A stretch of 12,567 bases of DNA. It comes from an uncultured Clostridia bacterium. Lineage in GTDB: Bacteria > Bacillota_A > Clostridia > Christensenellales > Aristaeellaceae. Below are positions 1 through 7,981 of the stretch, in pieces (position 1 is the first letter of the stretch; each line of letters starts with the position of its first letter). Under the pieces are notes generated by a model, which saw only the letters and a list, made by a program, of their open reading frames with translations, was not told the origin of the DNA and did no database searches. Location: NCBI GenBank assembly GCA_946408865.1, contig CAMJTZ010000044.1:1-12567 (forward strand), in the 5' to 3' direction. The position numbers were made by a program, and so were the translations under genes.

Positions 1-140
1 AGTTGTACTTGATTTGAATGACTTTACAAAATAACAGACAGCCCATGGCATTGTGGATGGATATGATGAAGATAATGATATGATATATACTTGCAGGAGA
101 AGCTGCGCGGACGGCAGGGAATGAAGGAGGAGCTGAAAAC

Positions 141-1388
141 ATGCGGAAGAAGCCTGCGGCGAGGAATTATCTGTTTCTTGGAATTCTGCTGGGGGCCATG
201 GTGCTCGGGGGCCTGACCGGATGGCTTGCGCCGGAATCTGCCCGGACGCTCGCGCCCGTCGGGAAAATCTTCATCAACATGATGTTCTGCGTCGTGGTGC
301 CGCTGGTGTTTGCTTCCGTTTCCGGCTCCGTGGCCGGAATGAAGTCCAGGAAGCGCGCCGGAAAGATCCTGGGAACGACGATCGCCGTCTTTATCGTCAC
401 GGGAACGATCGCGGCGGCGATCATGTTTGTGCTGATGAAACTGTTCCCGCCGGTCCTCCGGCCGTGGAGCGCGATCCCGGCGGAGACAATGGGAGAAGTG
501 GCGCCTTTTTCGGATCTGATCGTGAATTTCTTTACCGCGGACGATTTTGTCGGCCTTCTGTCAAGAAAAGCCATGCTTCCGCTGATCGTTTTTTCCCTGC
601 TCTTCGGCTTTGCCGCAAACGCCGTGGAAAAAGGGGAGGGTCCGGTCACGTCGTTCCTGCAGGGCCTGACGAACGTCATGCTGAAGTTCGTGAACATCGT
701 GACCTTTTTCGCGCCGGTCGCGTTCTTCGCGATTTTCGCGGGCTTGGTCGCCGATTACGGTTCCATGATCACGGAGTCCTACGGCAGGGCGATGCTGATT
801 TACTATCCCGTGTGCTGTGTTTATTTCTTTACGGCCTTCCCCCTGTTCGCGGCCATCGGCGGCGGAAAGGGCGCCGTGAAGGAGATGTTCCGGCATATCG
901 CGAAGCCCGCGGTCGTCGCCCTCGGTACGTGCTCCTCCGTCGCCACGATTCCCACCAATATGGAAGTGGCGGAGCAGACGGGCATTTCAAAGGACGTCTC
1001 CGAAATGGTCGTGCCCCTCGGCGCTTCCATGCATATGGACGGGTCGTGCTTCGCGTGCGTCCTGAAGATCGCGTTTCTGTTCGGGGTGTTCGGAAAGGAG
1101 CTTTCGTGGACGATGTTTTTCCCCGTCGTCGCCGTAGCGGTCTTTTCCTCCGTGGGCATGTCGGGCGTTCCGGGAGGCGGATACATCGGGGAATACATCG
1201 TCTGTTCAATCTTTTTCCCCGGTCAGATGGAACTCGCTTTTCCGATCCTGGTGGCGATCGGCAACCTTGTGGACCCGATCGCGACCATGGTCAATTCGGC
1301 CGGGGATTACGCGGTATCGTTCCTGGTGTCCCGGTTTGTGGACGGGAAGGACTGGCTGCGGAAAAAGCTGGCCCCGCGCAAATGCTGA
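141..1388 (+). CDS. Dicarboxylate/amino acid:cation symporter (DAACS family)
   Basis: A 415-residue membrane protein that couples uptake of a carboxylate or amino acid to Na+ or H+ flow (family knowledge). Sequence landmarks are an HP1-like TCSSVATIP segment (about 264-272), the TM7 motif MHMDGS (297-302), an HP2-like SGVPGGG turn, and the TM8 motif DPIATMVNSAGD (378-389). The family's Na+/substrate residues D300, D378, N385 and D389 are present. However, the Arg that binds side-chain carboxylates in acidic amino-acid carriers is Ala381, and the TM7 Asn is His298, so glutamate/aspartate is an unlikely substrate. The start is supported by AGGAGG at 125-130, 10 nt upstream. The gene is convergent with the sulfur operon. 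Bacillus TcyP, a cystine carrier, belongs to this family, so cystine is a possible substrate, but only by context. No convincing promoter was seen in 1-140. Family assignment is firm; substrate is unknown. Confidence 0.93.
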   Translation: MRKKPAARNYLFLGILLGAMVLGGLTGWLAPESARTLAPVGKIFINMMFCVVVPLVFASVSGSVAGMKSRKRAGKILGTTIAVFIVTGTIAAAIMFVLMKLFPPVLRPWSAIPAETMGEVAPFSDLIVNFFTADDFVGLLSRKAMLPLIVFSLLFGFAANAVEKGEGPVTSFLQGLTNVMLKFVNIVTFFAPVAFFAIFAGLVADYGSMITESYGRAMLIYYPVCCVYFFTAFPLFAAIGGGKGAVKEMFRHIAKPAVVALGTCSSVATIPTNMEVAEQTGISKDVSEMVVPLGASMHMDGSCFACVLKIAFLFGVFGKELSWTMFFPVVAVAVFSSVGMSGVPGGGYIGEYIVCSIFFPGQMELAFPILVAIGNLVDPIATMVNSAGDYAVSFLVSRFVDGKDWLRKKLAPRKC

Positions 1389-1413
1389 CGGGCGGAACGG
1401 CTGAAGGCAATCG

Positions 1414-1436
1414 AAAAGACCCTGCAGAACAGGGTC
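1414..1436 (-). terminator. Intrinsic terminator of the sulfur operon
   Basis: Read on the minus strand, a perfect 7-bp stem (GACCCTG / CAGGGTC, arms 1430-1436 and 1418-1424) with a 5-nt loop is followed at once by TTTT (1414-1417). It lies about 40 nt past the stop codon of the last operon gene. The short U-tract makes it moderate in strength. On the plus strand this stem has no T-run after it, so it should not stop the convergent symporter transcript. A weaker plus-strand alternative is the 6-bp GGCATT/AATGCC pair (1439-1444 and 1468-1473) followed by GTTTT. Confidence 0.6.
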
Positions 1437-1476
1437 CAGGCATTCCTGAGCATTCCGGACAGTGATTAATGCCGTT

Positions 1477-1923
1477 TTAGATGGTATACAGATCCCAGGC
1501 GCCGGAGATCCTTTCGCGGCATTCCTGAATCAGGTCCCAGAGCGTCCGGTTCCCGGCAAAATCCGTCAGAGAGCGGTTCAGGGGCTTCCACAGGCAGTCG
1601 TTCACCGCGCTGCGCAGGCTGCCCTCCTCCCCGTACTCCGCGGGATCCGTTTCCTCCAGGATGCTGTTGTCCAGGGCGTTAAGAATATCGGAGATCGTAA
1701 TCTTCTCCGCGGGGCGGGACAGCGTGTAGCCGCCCCGCAGCCCCTTCTGCGCCCGGATCAGGCCGGCCTGCCGGAGCTGCGTCAGAATCTGCTCCAGATA
1801 TTTCTGGGAGATGTTCTGTCTTTCTGCAATCTCCGGCGCGGAAACAATGGATCCGTTTTCCGAGTACAGCGCGATATCCGCCAGCGCCTGCACGCCGTAT
1901 TCCACTCTTGCCGAAACTCTCAT
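1477..1923 (-). CDS. Rrf2-family transcriptional regulator, CymR-like
   Basis: A 148-residue winged-helix DNA-binding protein. It starts with the family hallmark MRVSARVEYG. The helix-turn-helix spans about 28-55 (APEIAERQNIS, then KYLEQILTQL) and the wing contains KGLRGGYTLSRP (60-71). It has only two cysteines (C110, C135), not the three-Cys cluster of Fe-S Rrf2 sensors such as IscR and NsrR, which fits CymR, the cluster-free repressor of cysteine metabolism in Bacillus and Staphylococcus. The protein ends in DLYTI. CymR also ends in an aromatic-containing tail with a final Ile, and such tails dock in the active site of CysK; two CysK-fold proteins are encoded in this operon. Its ATG overlaps the preceding stop (ATGA), with GGAGG at 1931-1935, 7 nt upstream. 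It is the last gene of the operon and probably autoregulated through the operator at 11608-11633. The CymR-type role is inference; the family is firm. Confidence 0.9.
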   Translation of the reverse strand: MRVSARVEYGVQALADIALYSENGSIVSAPEIAERQNISQKYLEQILTQLRQAGLIRAQKGLRGGYTLSRPAEKITISDILNALDNSILEETDPAEYGEEGSLRSAVNDCLWKPLNRSLTDFAGNRTLWDLIQECRERISGAWDLYTI

Positions 1924-3101
1924 AGCACACCCTCCAGTCTTTCCAGCGCCTCCCGGAGAATACTCCGCGGGCAGGCGGCGTTGATCCGCTGAAATCCTTT
2001 GCCGGCGCTGCCGAAGATGGCGCCGCTGTCCAGCCAGAGCCGGGCCCTGTGAATGATCCGGTCGTCCAGCTCCGCCGCGGGGATCCCGGTCTCCCTGAAA
2101 TCCAGCCACAGCAGATAGGTTCCCTCCGGTCTGCGCATCCGCACCCCCGGCAGGCGTTCCTGCACAAAGCGGTCCGCAAAGCGGATATTGTCCCATACAT
2201 AGGCCTTCATGGCGTCATACCATTCGCCGCCGTGCGCGTACGCCGCCTGCGCCGCCGCGATGCCGAAAATCGTCGGCTCGTCATAGCCGGTGCGGGCAAT
2301 TTCCTCCGTAAAGGCGCGCCGCAGCTCCGGATTCGGGATAAAGATGTTGGACTGCTGCAGCCCGGCCAGGTTGAAGGTTTTGCTGGGGGCAGTTGCGGTC
2401 ACGGTAAACGCCCGGAAAGCCGGGTCCGTCTCCTGAAACACCTGATGCTTCACGCCCCAGGTGAAATCCGCGTGAATCTCGTCGCTGAAGACGGTCACGC
2501 CGCGGGCCGCGCAGATCCTGCCGATCTTCCGGAGCTCCTCCGCGGTCCAGACCCTTCCCACCGGGTTGTGCGGGCTGCAGAGGATAAACAGCTTCACGCC
2601 GTGCTCCTCCACTTTCTGCTCAAAGTCGTCAAAATCCATGCGGTCGTACCCTTCCGCGTCCCGGACCAGGTCCGAGCTGACGACGAGCCGGCCGTTGCGG
2701 CGGATCAGGCTGCTGAAGGGATAATACACCGGCTGCTGGATCATCACGGCGTCTCCCGGCCCGGTGAACGCGCGGATCGCCGCCGCCAGCGCGAAGCAGA
2801 CGCCGGGCGTTTTCACCAGCCATTCCGGCTCCACGTCCCACCCGTGGCGTTTTTTCATCCATCCGCTGACCGCTTCAAAGAAGCCGTCCCCGGGCAGGGT
2901 GTTGCTGTATCCGTAGATATTGTGCCGCGTGAGTTCCGCGAGCGCGTCCTCCACAAAGGAGGAGGTTTTGAAATCCATATCGGCCACCCACAGGGGCAGC
3001 ACGTCCTCCGGATAGCCCCGCTCCGCGGCAAAATCGTACTTCAGGCTCCGGGTGTTTTTCCGGTTCACGACCCGGTCAAAATCGAGATTTCTTTCCGTCA
3101 T
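1920..3101 (-). CDS. PatB/MalY-type pyridoxal phosphate C-S beta-lyase
   Basis: A 393-residue fold-type I PLP enzyme of the MalY/PatB branch. These are cystathionine beta-lyases that cleave C-S bonds of cystathionine, cystine or S-alkylcysteines to a thiol, pyruvate and ammonia. Branch markers are LPLWVADMDF (35-44) and NIYGYS (61-66). The PLP site is visible: N179 in SPHNPVG, D207 in SDEIH, the Schiff-base lysine K241 in APSKTFNLAG, and R372 in KGFQRINAA for the substrate carboxylate. Length is normal. The ATG overlaps the upstream stop codon (ATGA), with an SD-like CTCCTCC complement starting at 3109. Directly following a cystathionine gamma-synthase/lyase-type gene, it can complete cysteine-to-homocysteine transsulfuration, or release thiols from imported S-substituted cysteines. 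Older annotation may call it an aminotransferase class I/II. Confidence 0.92.
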   Translation of the reverse strand: MTERNLDFDRVVNRKNTRSLKYDFAAERGYPEDVLPLWVADMDFKTSSFVEDALAELTRHNIYGYSNTLPGDGFFEAVSGWMKKRHGWDVEPEWLVKTPGVCFALAAAIRAFTGPGDAVMIQQPVYYPFSSLIRRNGRLVVSSDLVRDAEGYDRMDFDDFEQKVEEHGVKLFILCSPHNPVGRVWTAEELRKIGRICAARGVTVFSDEIHADFTWGVKHQVFQETDPAFRAFTVTATAPSKTFNLAGLQQSNIFIPNPELRRAFTEEIARTGYDEPTIFGIAAAQAAYAHGGEWYDAMKAYVWDNIRFADRFVQERLPGVRMRRPEGTYLLWLDFRETGIPAAELDDRIIHRARLWLDSGAIFGSAGKGFQRINAACPRSILREALERLEGVL

Positions 3102-4225
3102 CCGTTTGCTCCTCCGTTTTCGGCAAGCGCCGCGTCAAAAGCCCGGGCAAGATCCGCGACGATATCCTCCGGGTTCTCGATGCCCACGGAAAGCCGCAGC
3201 AGTTTATCCGTAATGCCGAGCCGCTGCTTCTGCTCCTCCGGCACGTCCGGATGCGTCTGCACGGTGGGATAGGTCAGCAGGCTTTCCGTTCCGCCGAGGC
3301 TTTCCGCGAAGGTGATCAGCCGGATATTCTTCAGGATTCCCAGCGCCAGATCCCTGTCCCGCACGGTAAAGGAGATCATGCCGCTGCCGGCGTAATACAC
3401 CTGCTCCACCAGGGGACTTTCCATAAGCCACTCCCGCACCCGCAGGGCGTTGCTTTTGTGCCTTTCCATCCGCAGGGCCAGCGTTTTCAGCCCCCGCAGG
3501 CACAGCCAGCATTCAAAGGGCCCGAGGGTGGAGCCCACCGTTTTGGAAAGCAGCCGGAAGGTCTCCGCAATTTCCGGATCCCTGCAGCAGAGAAATCCGC
3601 AAACCGTGTCGTTATGCCCGCTGAGATACTTGGTTCCGGAATGCACCACGATATCCGCTCCCAGCGCGATGGGCTGCTGAAAATACGGCGTCATGAACGT
3701 ATTGTCCACGATCAGCAGCGCGCCGGCGCTGTGGGCGATTTCCGCGGCGGCGCGGATATCCGTCGTCCGCATCATCGGATTGGTGGGCGTCTCGAGATAA
3801 ACCGCCCGGGTTCCCGGGCGCACATGCTTTTTCAGCGCCTCCGGATCCGTCGTGTCCGCGTATTCGGTCCGGTATCCGTTCTTTTCGCTGATCCGCGCGA
3901 TCATCCGCACGACGCCGCCGTAAAGATCTTCCCCGAGAACGATGTGATCCCCGGGGCGGAAAAGTTCAAACAGCGTCGCGATCGCCGCCATGCCGGAAGC
4001 GAACGCGACCGTGTCATATGCGTTTTCAAGAGAACTGATTGTTTCCTCCAGATAGGCCCGGGTCGGATTGGACTCCCGGGAATAATCAAAGCCGTTGGGA
4101 TTGTGCCCCGGCGTCAGGTGGGAAAAGGAAGCGGTCTGGTAAATCGGATAGCTGATGGCGCAGTTCGGGTCGGGATTGCGGTGTCCTTCTCCGTGAATAC
4201 ATCGGGTGTCGATGGCGTATTCCAT
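3098..4225 (-). CDS. Cystathionine gamma-synthase/gamma-lyase family PLP enzyme
   Basis: A 375-residue Cys/Met-metabolism PLP enzyme. It has the adjacent-subunit phosphate-binding YSR (48-50), the cofactor loop SGMA (77-80), D174 of VDNTF, the Schiff-base lysine K199 in HSGTKYLSGHND, and the C-terminal AESLGGTESL (307-316) with its following TH. It could act as cystathionine gamma-synthase, O-acetylhomoserine sulfhydrylase or cystathionine gamma-lyase; sequence reading alone does not separate these. Oddity: after VYYAG (277-280) it runs straight into SGMISF, without the segment of about 15-17 residues (typically L..HP.H.....Q..GFG) found at this point in most members. The gap is in frame and not a frameshift. 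ATG is preceded by AAAGGAG (complement at 4235-4241), 9 nt away. Coupled by ATGA overlap to the PatB-like gene, so the two probably act in one transsulfuration step. Confidence 0.9.
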   Translation of the reverse strand: MEYAIDTRCIHGEGHRNPDPNCAISYPIYQTASFSHLTPGHNPNGFDYSRESNPTRAYLEETISSLENAYDTVAFASGMAAIATLFELFRPGDHIVLGEDLYGGVVRMIARISEKNGYRTEYADTTDPEALKKHVRPGTRAVYLETPTNPMMRTTDIRAAAEIAHSAGALLIVDNTFMTPYFQQPIALGADIVVHSGTKYLSGHNDTVCGFLCCRDPEIAETFRLLSKTVGSTLGPFECWLCLRGLKTLALRMERHKSNALRVREWLMESPLVEQVYYAGSGMISFTVRDRDLALGILKNIRLITFAESLGGTESLLTYPTVQTHPDVPEEQKQRLGITDKLLRLSVGIENPEDIVADLARAFDAALAENGGANG

Positions 4226-4255
4226 TCCGGTCGGCTCCTTTCTGTTCCAGTCTGT

Positions 4256-5245
4256 TCAGAACGTTTCACCGTCAAAGCGGTATCCCTTCGGCAGGATAAA
4301 TCCGGCAGCCGTCTCCGGCGGCATGTCCGGATGCGCCGGAAGCAGCAGCGCCGTCCGGTTCCGCCGGAAGCCCTCCCGGCTGTAAAAGCCGACGCCGCCC
4401 GGATGGGTGTTGAGAAAAAGGTTCTGGCCCTTCATCTGCGCCGCGAGCCGCGCGACGGTTTCCATGCCGATATGCAGTCCCTGGTATTCCGGGTCCACGG
4501 CAACGTTCAGAATCAGCCCCTGGGATACGCCGTCCGATTCGGCCCGGGCGCACCCGATCAGCTTTCCGCCGTCATAAGCATATTCGGTATACGGGCTGTT
4601 GTCAAAAGTTTTGCGGGTGACGGCCTCGTCCCGCGGGCGGCCGCCGAAGGCCAGGGACAGCAGTTCGTTCAGGCGGGCGTAATCGATCCCCCCGGTCCTG
4701 TCGGTATAGGAGATCGCGAGATGATCCCGGTTCAGGGCGCTTTTTTTACCCTTCGGAAAGTTTCCCGTCGGGGCGTTCCGCTCCCCCTCAAACCAGTAGC
4801 CCGCCGGCAGGAAAAACTCCTCCTCCGGCAGGCGGCGGTCGATGGCTTCCCCGCCCTGCCCGGCGTAGGTAAAGGAGTTCCGTGAGCGCCGGAAGCCGCG
4901 GGCCTCAAAAAACGGGACCGCCCGGGCGTAGGTATAGGTAAACACTTCCTGCCCCCGGACCTGCTCCAGGAGCCGCTCCAGCACGCCGCTGCCGATCCCC
5001 CGGCCTCTGTACTCCGGCAGCACCGCAACGTCCGTCACCAGCGCCCAGGCCTCCCGGTCGGACAGCACCCGCCCGGCCGCCGCGACCCGGTCCCCGTCCA
5101 GGGCGAAAACCGCGCAGGTACTGTTCTGAAAGGCCTTCCGGGTTTTTGCCTCCGTCCAGTCCGCCCGGACGGGCAGGGAGAAAGCCAGCACCTGCGCCGC
5201 CTGCGCGAAGTCGACATTTCCCGCGTCTGTATAGACAATGCTCAT
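4256..5245 (-). CDS. Tandem GNAT-fold N-acetyltransferase
   Basis: A 329-residue protein made of two homologous GNAT domains. Repeat 1 begins near residue 3 (IVYTD) and repeat 2 near residue 178 (ISYTD); later matching pairs are FQNS/FDNS, FRRSRNS/FRRNRTA, and LPAGYWFEGE (146-155) / LPKGYRFDGE (318-327). Acetyl-CoA binding motif A is intact in repeat 1 (LPEYRGRGIG, 76-85) and altered in repeat 2 (DPEYQGLHIG, 251-260, His in place of a Gly), so the first domain is the better candidate for catalysis. The acyl acceptor is unknown. Bacillus sulfur operons of the ytmI type carry a GNAT that N-acetylates S-substituted cysteines, and a similar job would fit here; this is inference. Start supported by AAAGGAG (complement 5254-5260), 8 nt upstream. 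Confidence 0.85.
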   Translation of the reverse strand: MSIVYTDAGNVDFAQAAQVLAFSLPVRADWTEAKTRKAFQNSTCAVFALDGDRVAAAGRVLSDREAWALVTDVAVLPEYRGRGIGSGVLERLLEQVRGQEVFTYTYARAVPFFEARGFRRSRNSFTYAGQGGEAIDRRLPEEEFFLPAGYWFEGERNAPTGNFPKGKKSALNRDHLAISYTDRTGGIDYARLNELLSLAFGGRPRDEAVTRKTFDNSPYTEYAYDGGKLIGCARAESDGVSQGLILNVAVDPEYQGLHIGMETVARLAAQMKGQNLFLNTHPGGVGFYSREGFRRNRTALLLPAHPDMPPETAAGFILPKGYRFDGETF

Positions 5246-5273
5246 TTCTTCCGCTCCTTTGCGCCCGCAGGCC

Positions 5274-6209
5274 TTACTGCTCCCACCGGATCAGCGATTT
5301 TTCCGCCCGGTTCACCAGGATATCGATCACGGTGGTGATCACGCCCACCGTGATTATACCAGCCAGAACGCAGCGGTAATCCGCAAAGCTCTTGTATTTC
5401 TCAATAAAATAGCCGATGCCCAGGTTCATGCCCAGCATTTCCGCGCCGGTCAGGCACATGAAGGCGCCCCGCAGGCTCCGGGAGATGCTCTTGATGATGC
5501 CCGGCAGGCAGTAGGGAAAGATCACGCGCACCAGCATGCCCGCCGTTCCCACGCCCATGGTTTTCGCCGCCTCGATCACCGCCCGGTCGATCTGAGAGAC
5601 CCGGGAAACCGTTCCCTGAAAGGTGGGCCAGAAAACCGCGAAGAAGATCACGGCGACGGCCGCCTCCCGGAAGGTGGCGAAAACCATAATCAGATAAGCG
5701 GAGAACATCAGCGGGGGGATCAGCGTGATCACGTTGGAGATGGGCAGCAGAACCTCCCGCACCCGCCGCACCCAGCCGGCCAGCAGCCCCAGCAGCGTGC
5801 CCAGCACGATGGCCAGCAGGAAGCCCCAGAACAGCAGCTGCAGAGAGCCCAGCACGTCCTTCCAGATTTCGTCCGGCTTCTCCACAAAGACGTGGAAGAG
5901 GCCTTCCGGCGACGGAATCAGCAGATCGTTGTGCACCGCGCCGGTTTTGTACGCCAGTTCCCAGATGGCGAAGAAGGCGAACAGCACGACGGCGATATCG
6001 GACGCGCTCTTCTTCCGGGTCACATGCACGCTCACCGCGTACAGCGCAAAGGCAATGACCAGCGTCACGATATACGCGTTGCTTTCGTAATACCGCTTAT
6101 GCTCCGTCAGGTATGGCATGAACAGGGTCAGCAGAACGTTCGCCGCGAACAGCACCGCCGCCGCTGCGAACTCCACGTACATTCTCCTGTCAAGTAAAAA
6201 TCGTTTCAA
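5274..6209 (-). CDS. ABC transporter permease, SsuC/TauC-like
   Basis: A 311-residue inner-membrane component of an importer of the sulfonate/nitrate/taurine group. The C-terminal part holds the BPD-permease core with the EAA loop that contacts the ATPase (EAAKTMGVG at 213-221, then IFPYCLPGI). Hydrophobic segments lie near 14-31, 46-62, 71-87, 124-144, 160-178, 183-198 and 280-297. Two or three of these are an N-terminal addition compared with the usual six-segment SsuC of about 260 residues. The start is read as TTG at 6207-6209: it has GGAGG (complement 6217-6221) exactly 7 nt upstream and overlaps the ATPase stop as TTGA. The first ATG, at 6180-6182, has AGGAG only 1 nt away, too close to work well. 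The substrate is not deducible; an organosulfur compound is suggested by context. Confidence 0.9.
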   Translation of the reverse strand: MKRFLLDRRMYVEFAAAAVLFAANVLLTLFMPYLTEHKRYYESNAYIVTLVIAFALYAVSVHVTRKKSASDIAVVLFAFFAIWELAYKTGAVHNDLLIPSPEGLFHVFVEKPDEIWKDVLGSLQLLFWGFLLAIVLGTLLGLLAGWVRRVREVLLPISNVITLIPPLMFSAYLIMVFATFREAAVAVIFFAVFWPTFQGTVSRVSQIDRAVIEAAKTMGVGTAGMLVRVIFPYCLPGIIKSISRSLRGAFMCLTGAEMLGMNLGIGYFIEKYKSFADYRCVLAGIITVGVITTVIDILVNRAEKSLIRWEQ

Positions 6210-7012
6210 AGCGCTGCCTCCGCGTCAATGTTTTCCTGCACCTGGGAATAGAAGCCGGCAATCAGCTTCCGGTGCAGCTCCTCATAGGCTGCCGTTCCGA
6301 TGAGATCGTCCCGCTTCCGCGGATGCGGCAGGCTGACCTCCACCTCCGTACGGATCCGCCCCGGCTCCATTACGATAATCCGGTCCGCCAGCAGAATGGC
6401 CTCGTCGATGTCGTGGGTCACGAACACCACCGTCTTCTTCCGGGTGGCGCACAGGCCGGAGACCATCTCCTGCAGCTCCAGCCGCAGCTTCGGGTCAATG
6501 GCGGCGAAGGGTTCGTCCAGCAGCAGCACGTCCGACTCCAGGGCCAGCGCCCGCGCCACGGCCACCCGCTGCTTCATGCCGCCGCTGAGCTGGCCGGGAT
6601 ACTTGTCCCGCGCCGCCAGCAGCTCCACGCTCCGGAGATATTCCTCCGCCTTTTTCGCCCGCTCCTTCCGGGTGTACTTCCGGCCGGACTGGCGGATGGC
6701 GAACATCACGTTTCCCCGGGCGGTGAGCCACGGAAACAGGGAGTACTGCTGAAAAACCACCGCCCGGTCCGGTCCCGGTCCGCGCACGGCCTTGCCGTCC
6801 AGCAGAATCTCGCCCTCCTTCGCGCGGTTCAGCCCGCTCAGAAGGCTCAGCAGCGTCGACTTTCCGCAGCCGGAAGAGCCCAGGATGCACAGAAACTCGC
6901 CGTCGCGGATATCCAGGCGGATCTTCTTCAGCGCTTCGAAGGAACTCTTTTTGTCCACGTAGTCAAAGCTCACGTCCCGTATGGAGATCTTGGGTGCAAC
7001 CGCTTCCGCCAT
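6206..7012 (-). CDS. ABC transporter ATP-binding protein, SsuB/TauB/NrtD-like
   Basis: A 268-residue cytoplasmic ATPase that energises the adjacent permease. All nucleotide-binding motifs are intact: Walker A GSSGCGKST (45-53), Q-loop Q89, signature LSGGMKQRVAVARAL (142-156), Walker B VLLLDEP (162-168) and switch His H200 in VTHDIDEA. The VTHDIDEAI-LADRI-VM pattern is typical of the nitrate/sulfonate/taurine importer ATPases. ATG at 7010-7012 has AAGGAG (complement 7019-7024) 6 nt upstream. Its last codons carry the ribosome binding site of the permease, so the two are translationally coupled. Confidence 0.95.
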   Translation of the reverse strand: MAEAVAPKISIRDVSFDYVDKKSSFEALKKIRLDIRDGEFLCILGSSGCGKSTLLSLLSGLNRAKEGEILLDGKAVRGPGPDRAVVFQQYSLFPWLTARGNVMFAIRQSGRKYTRKERAKKAEEYLRSVELLAARDKYPGQLSGGMKQRVAVARALALESDVLLLDEPFAAIDPKLRLELQEMVSGLCATRKKTVVFVTHDIDEAILLADRIIVMEPGRIRTEVEVSLPHPRKRDDLIGTAAYEELHRKLIAGFYSQVQENIDAEAAL

Positions 7013-7027
7013 AGCCGGCTCCTTCCG

Positions 7028-7954
<927 letters not shown>

Positions 7955-7981
7955 GTTGATCCTCTTTCAGATAAAAAACCA

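Noticed and set aside
57..83. Mini-ORF upstream of the symporter (Met-rich, about 8 codons)
   Set aside because: No ribosome binding site, no pathway-related codons and no terminator after it.
1..140. Promoter or Rrf2 operator upstream of the symporter
   Set aside because: AT-rich stretches exist (for example TATGAT at 79-84), but no -35/-10 pair with good spacing and no CCTA-N9-TAGG repeat was found.
1477..2196. Rrf2 regulator extended upstream to about 239 residues
   Set aside because: The extra residues read through the PatB-like gene in another frame. The Rrf2 hallmark N-terminus begins at 1923, which has its own GGAGG.
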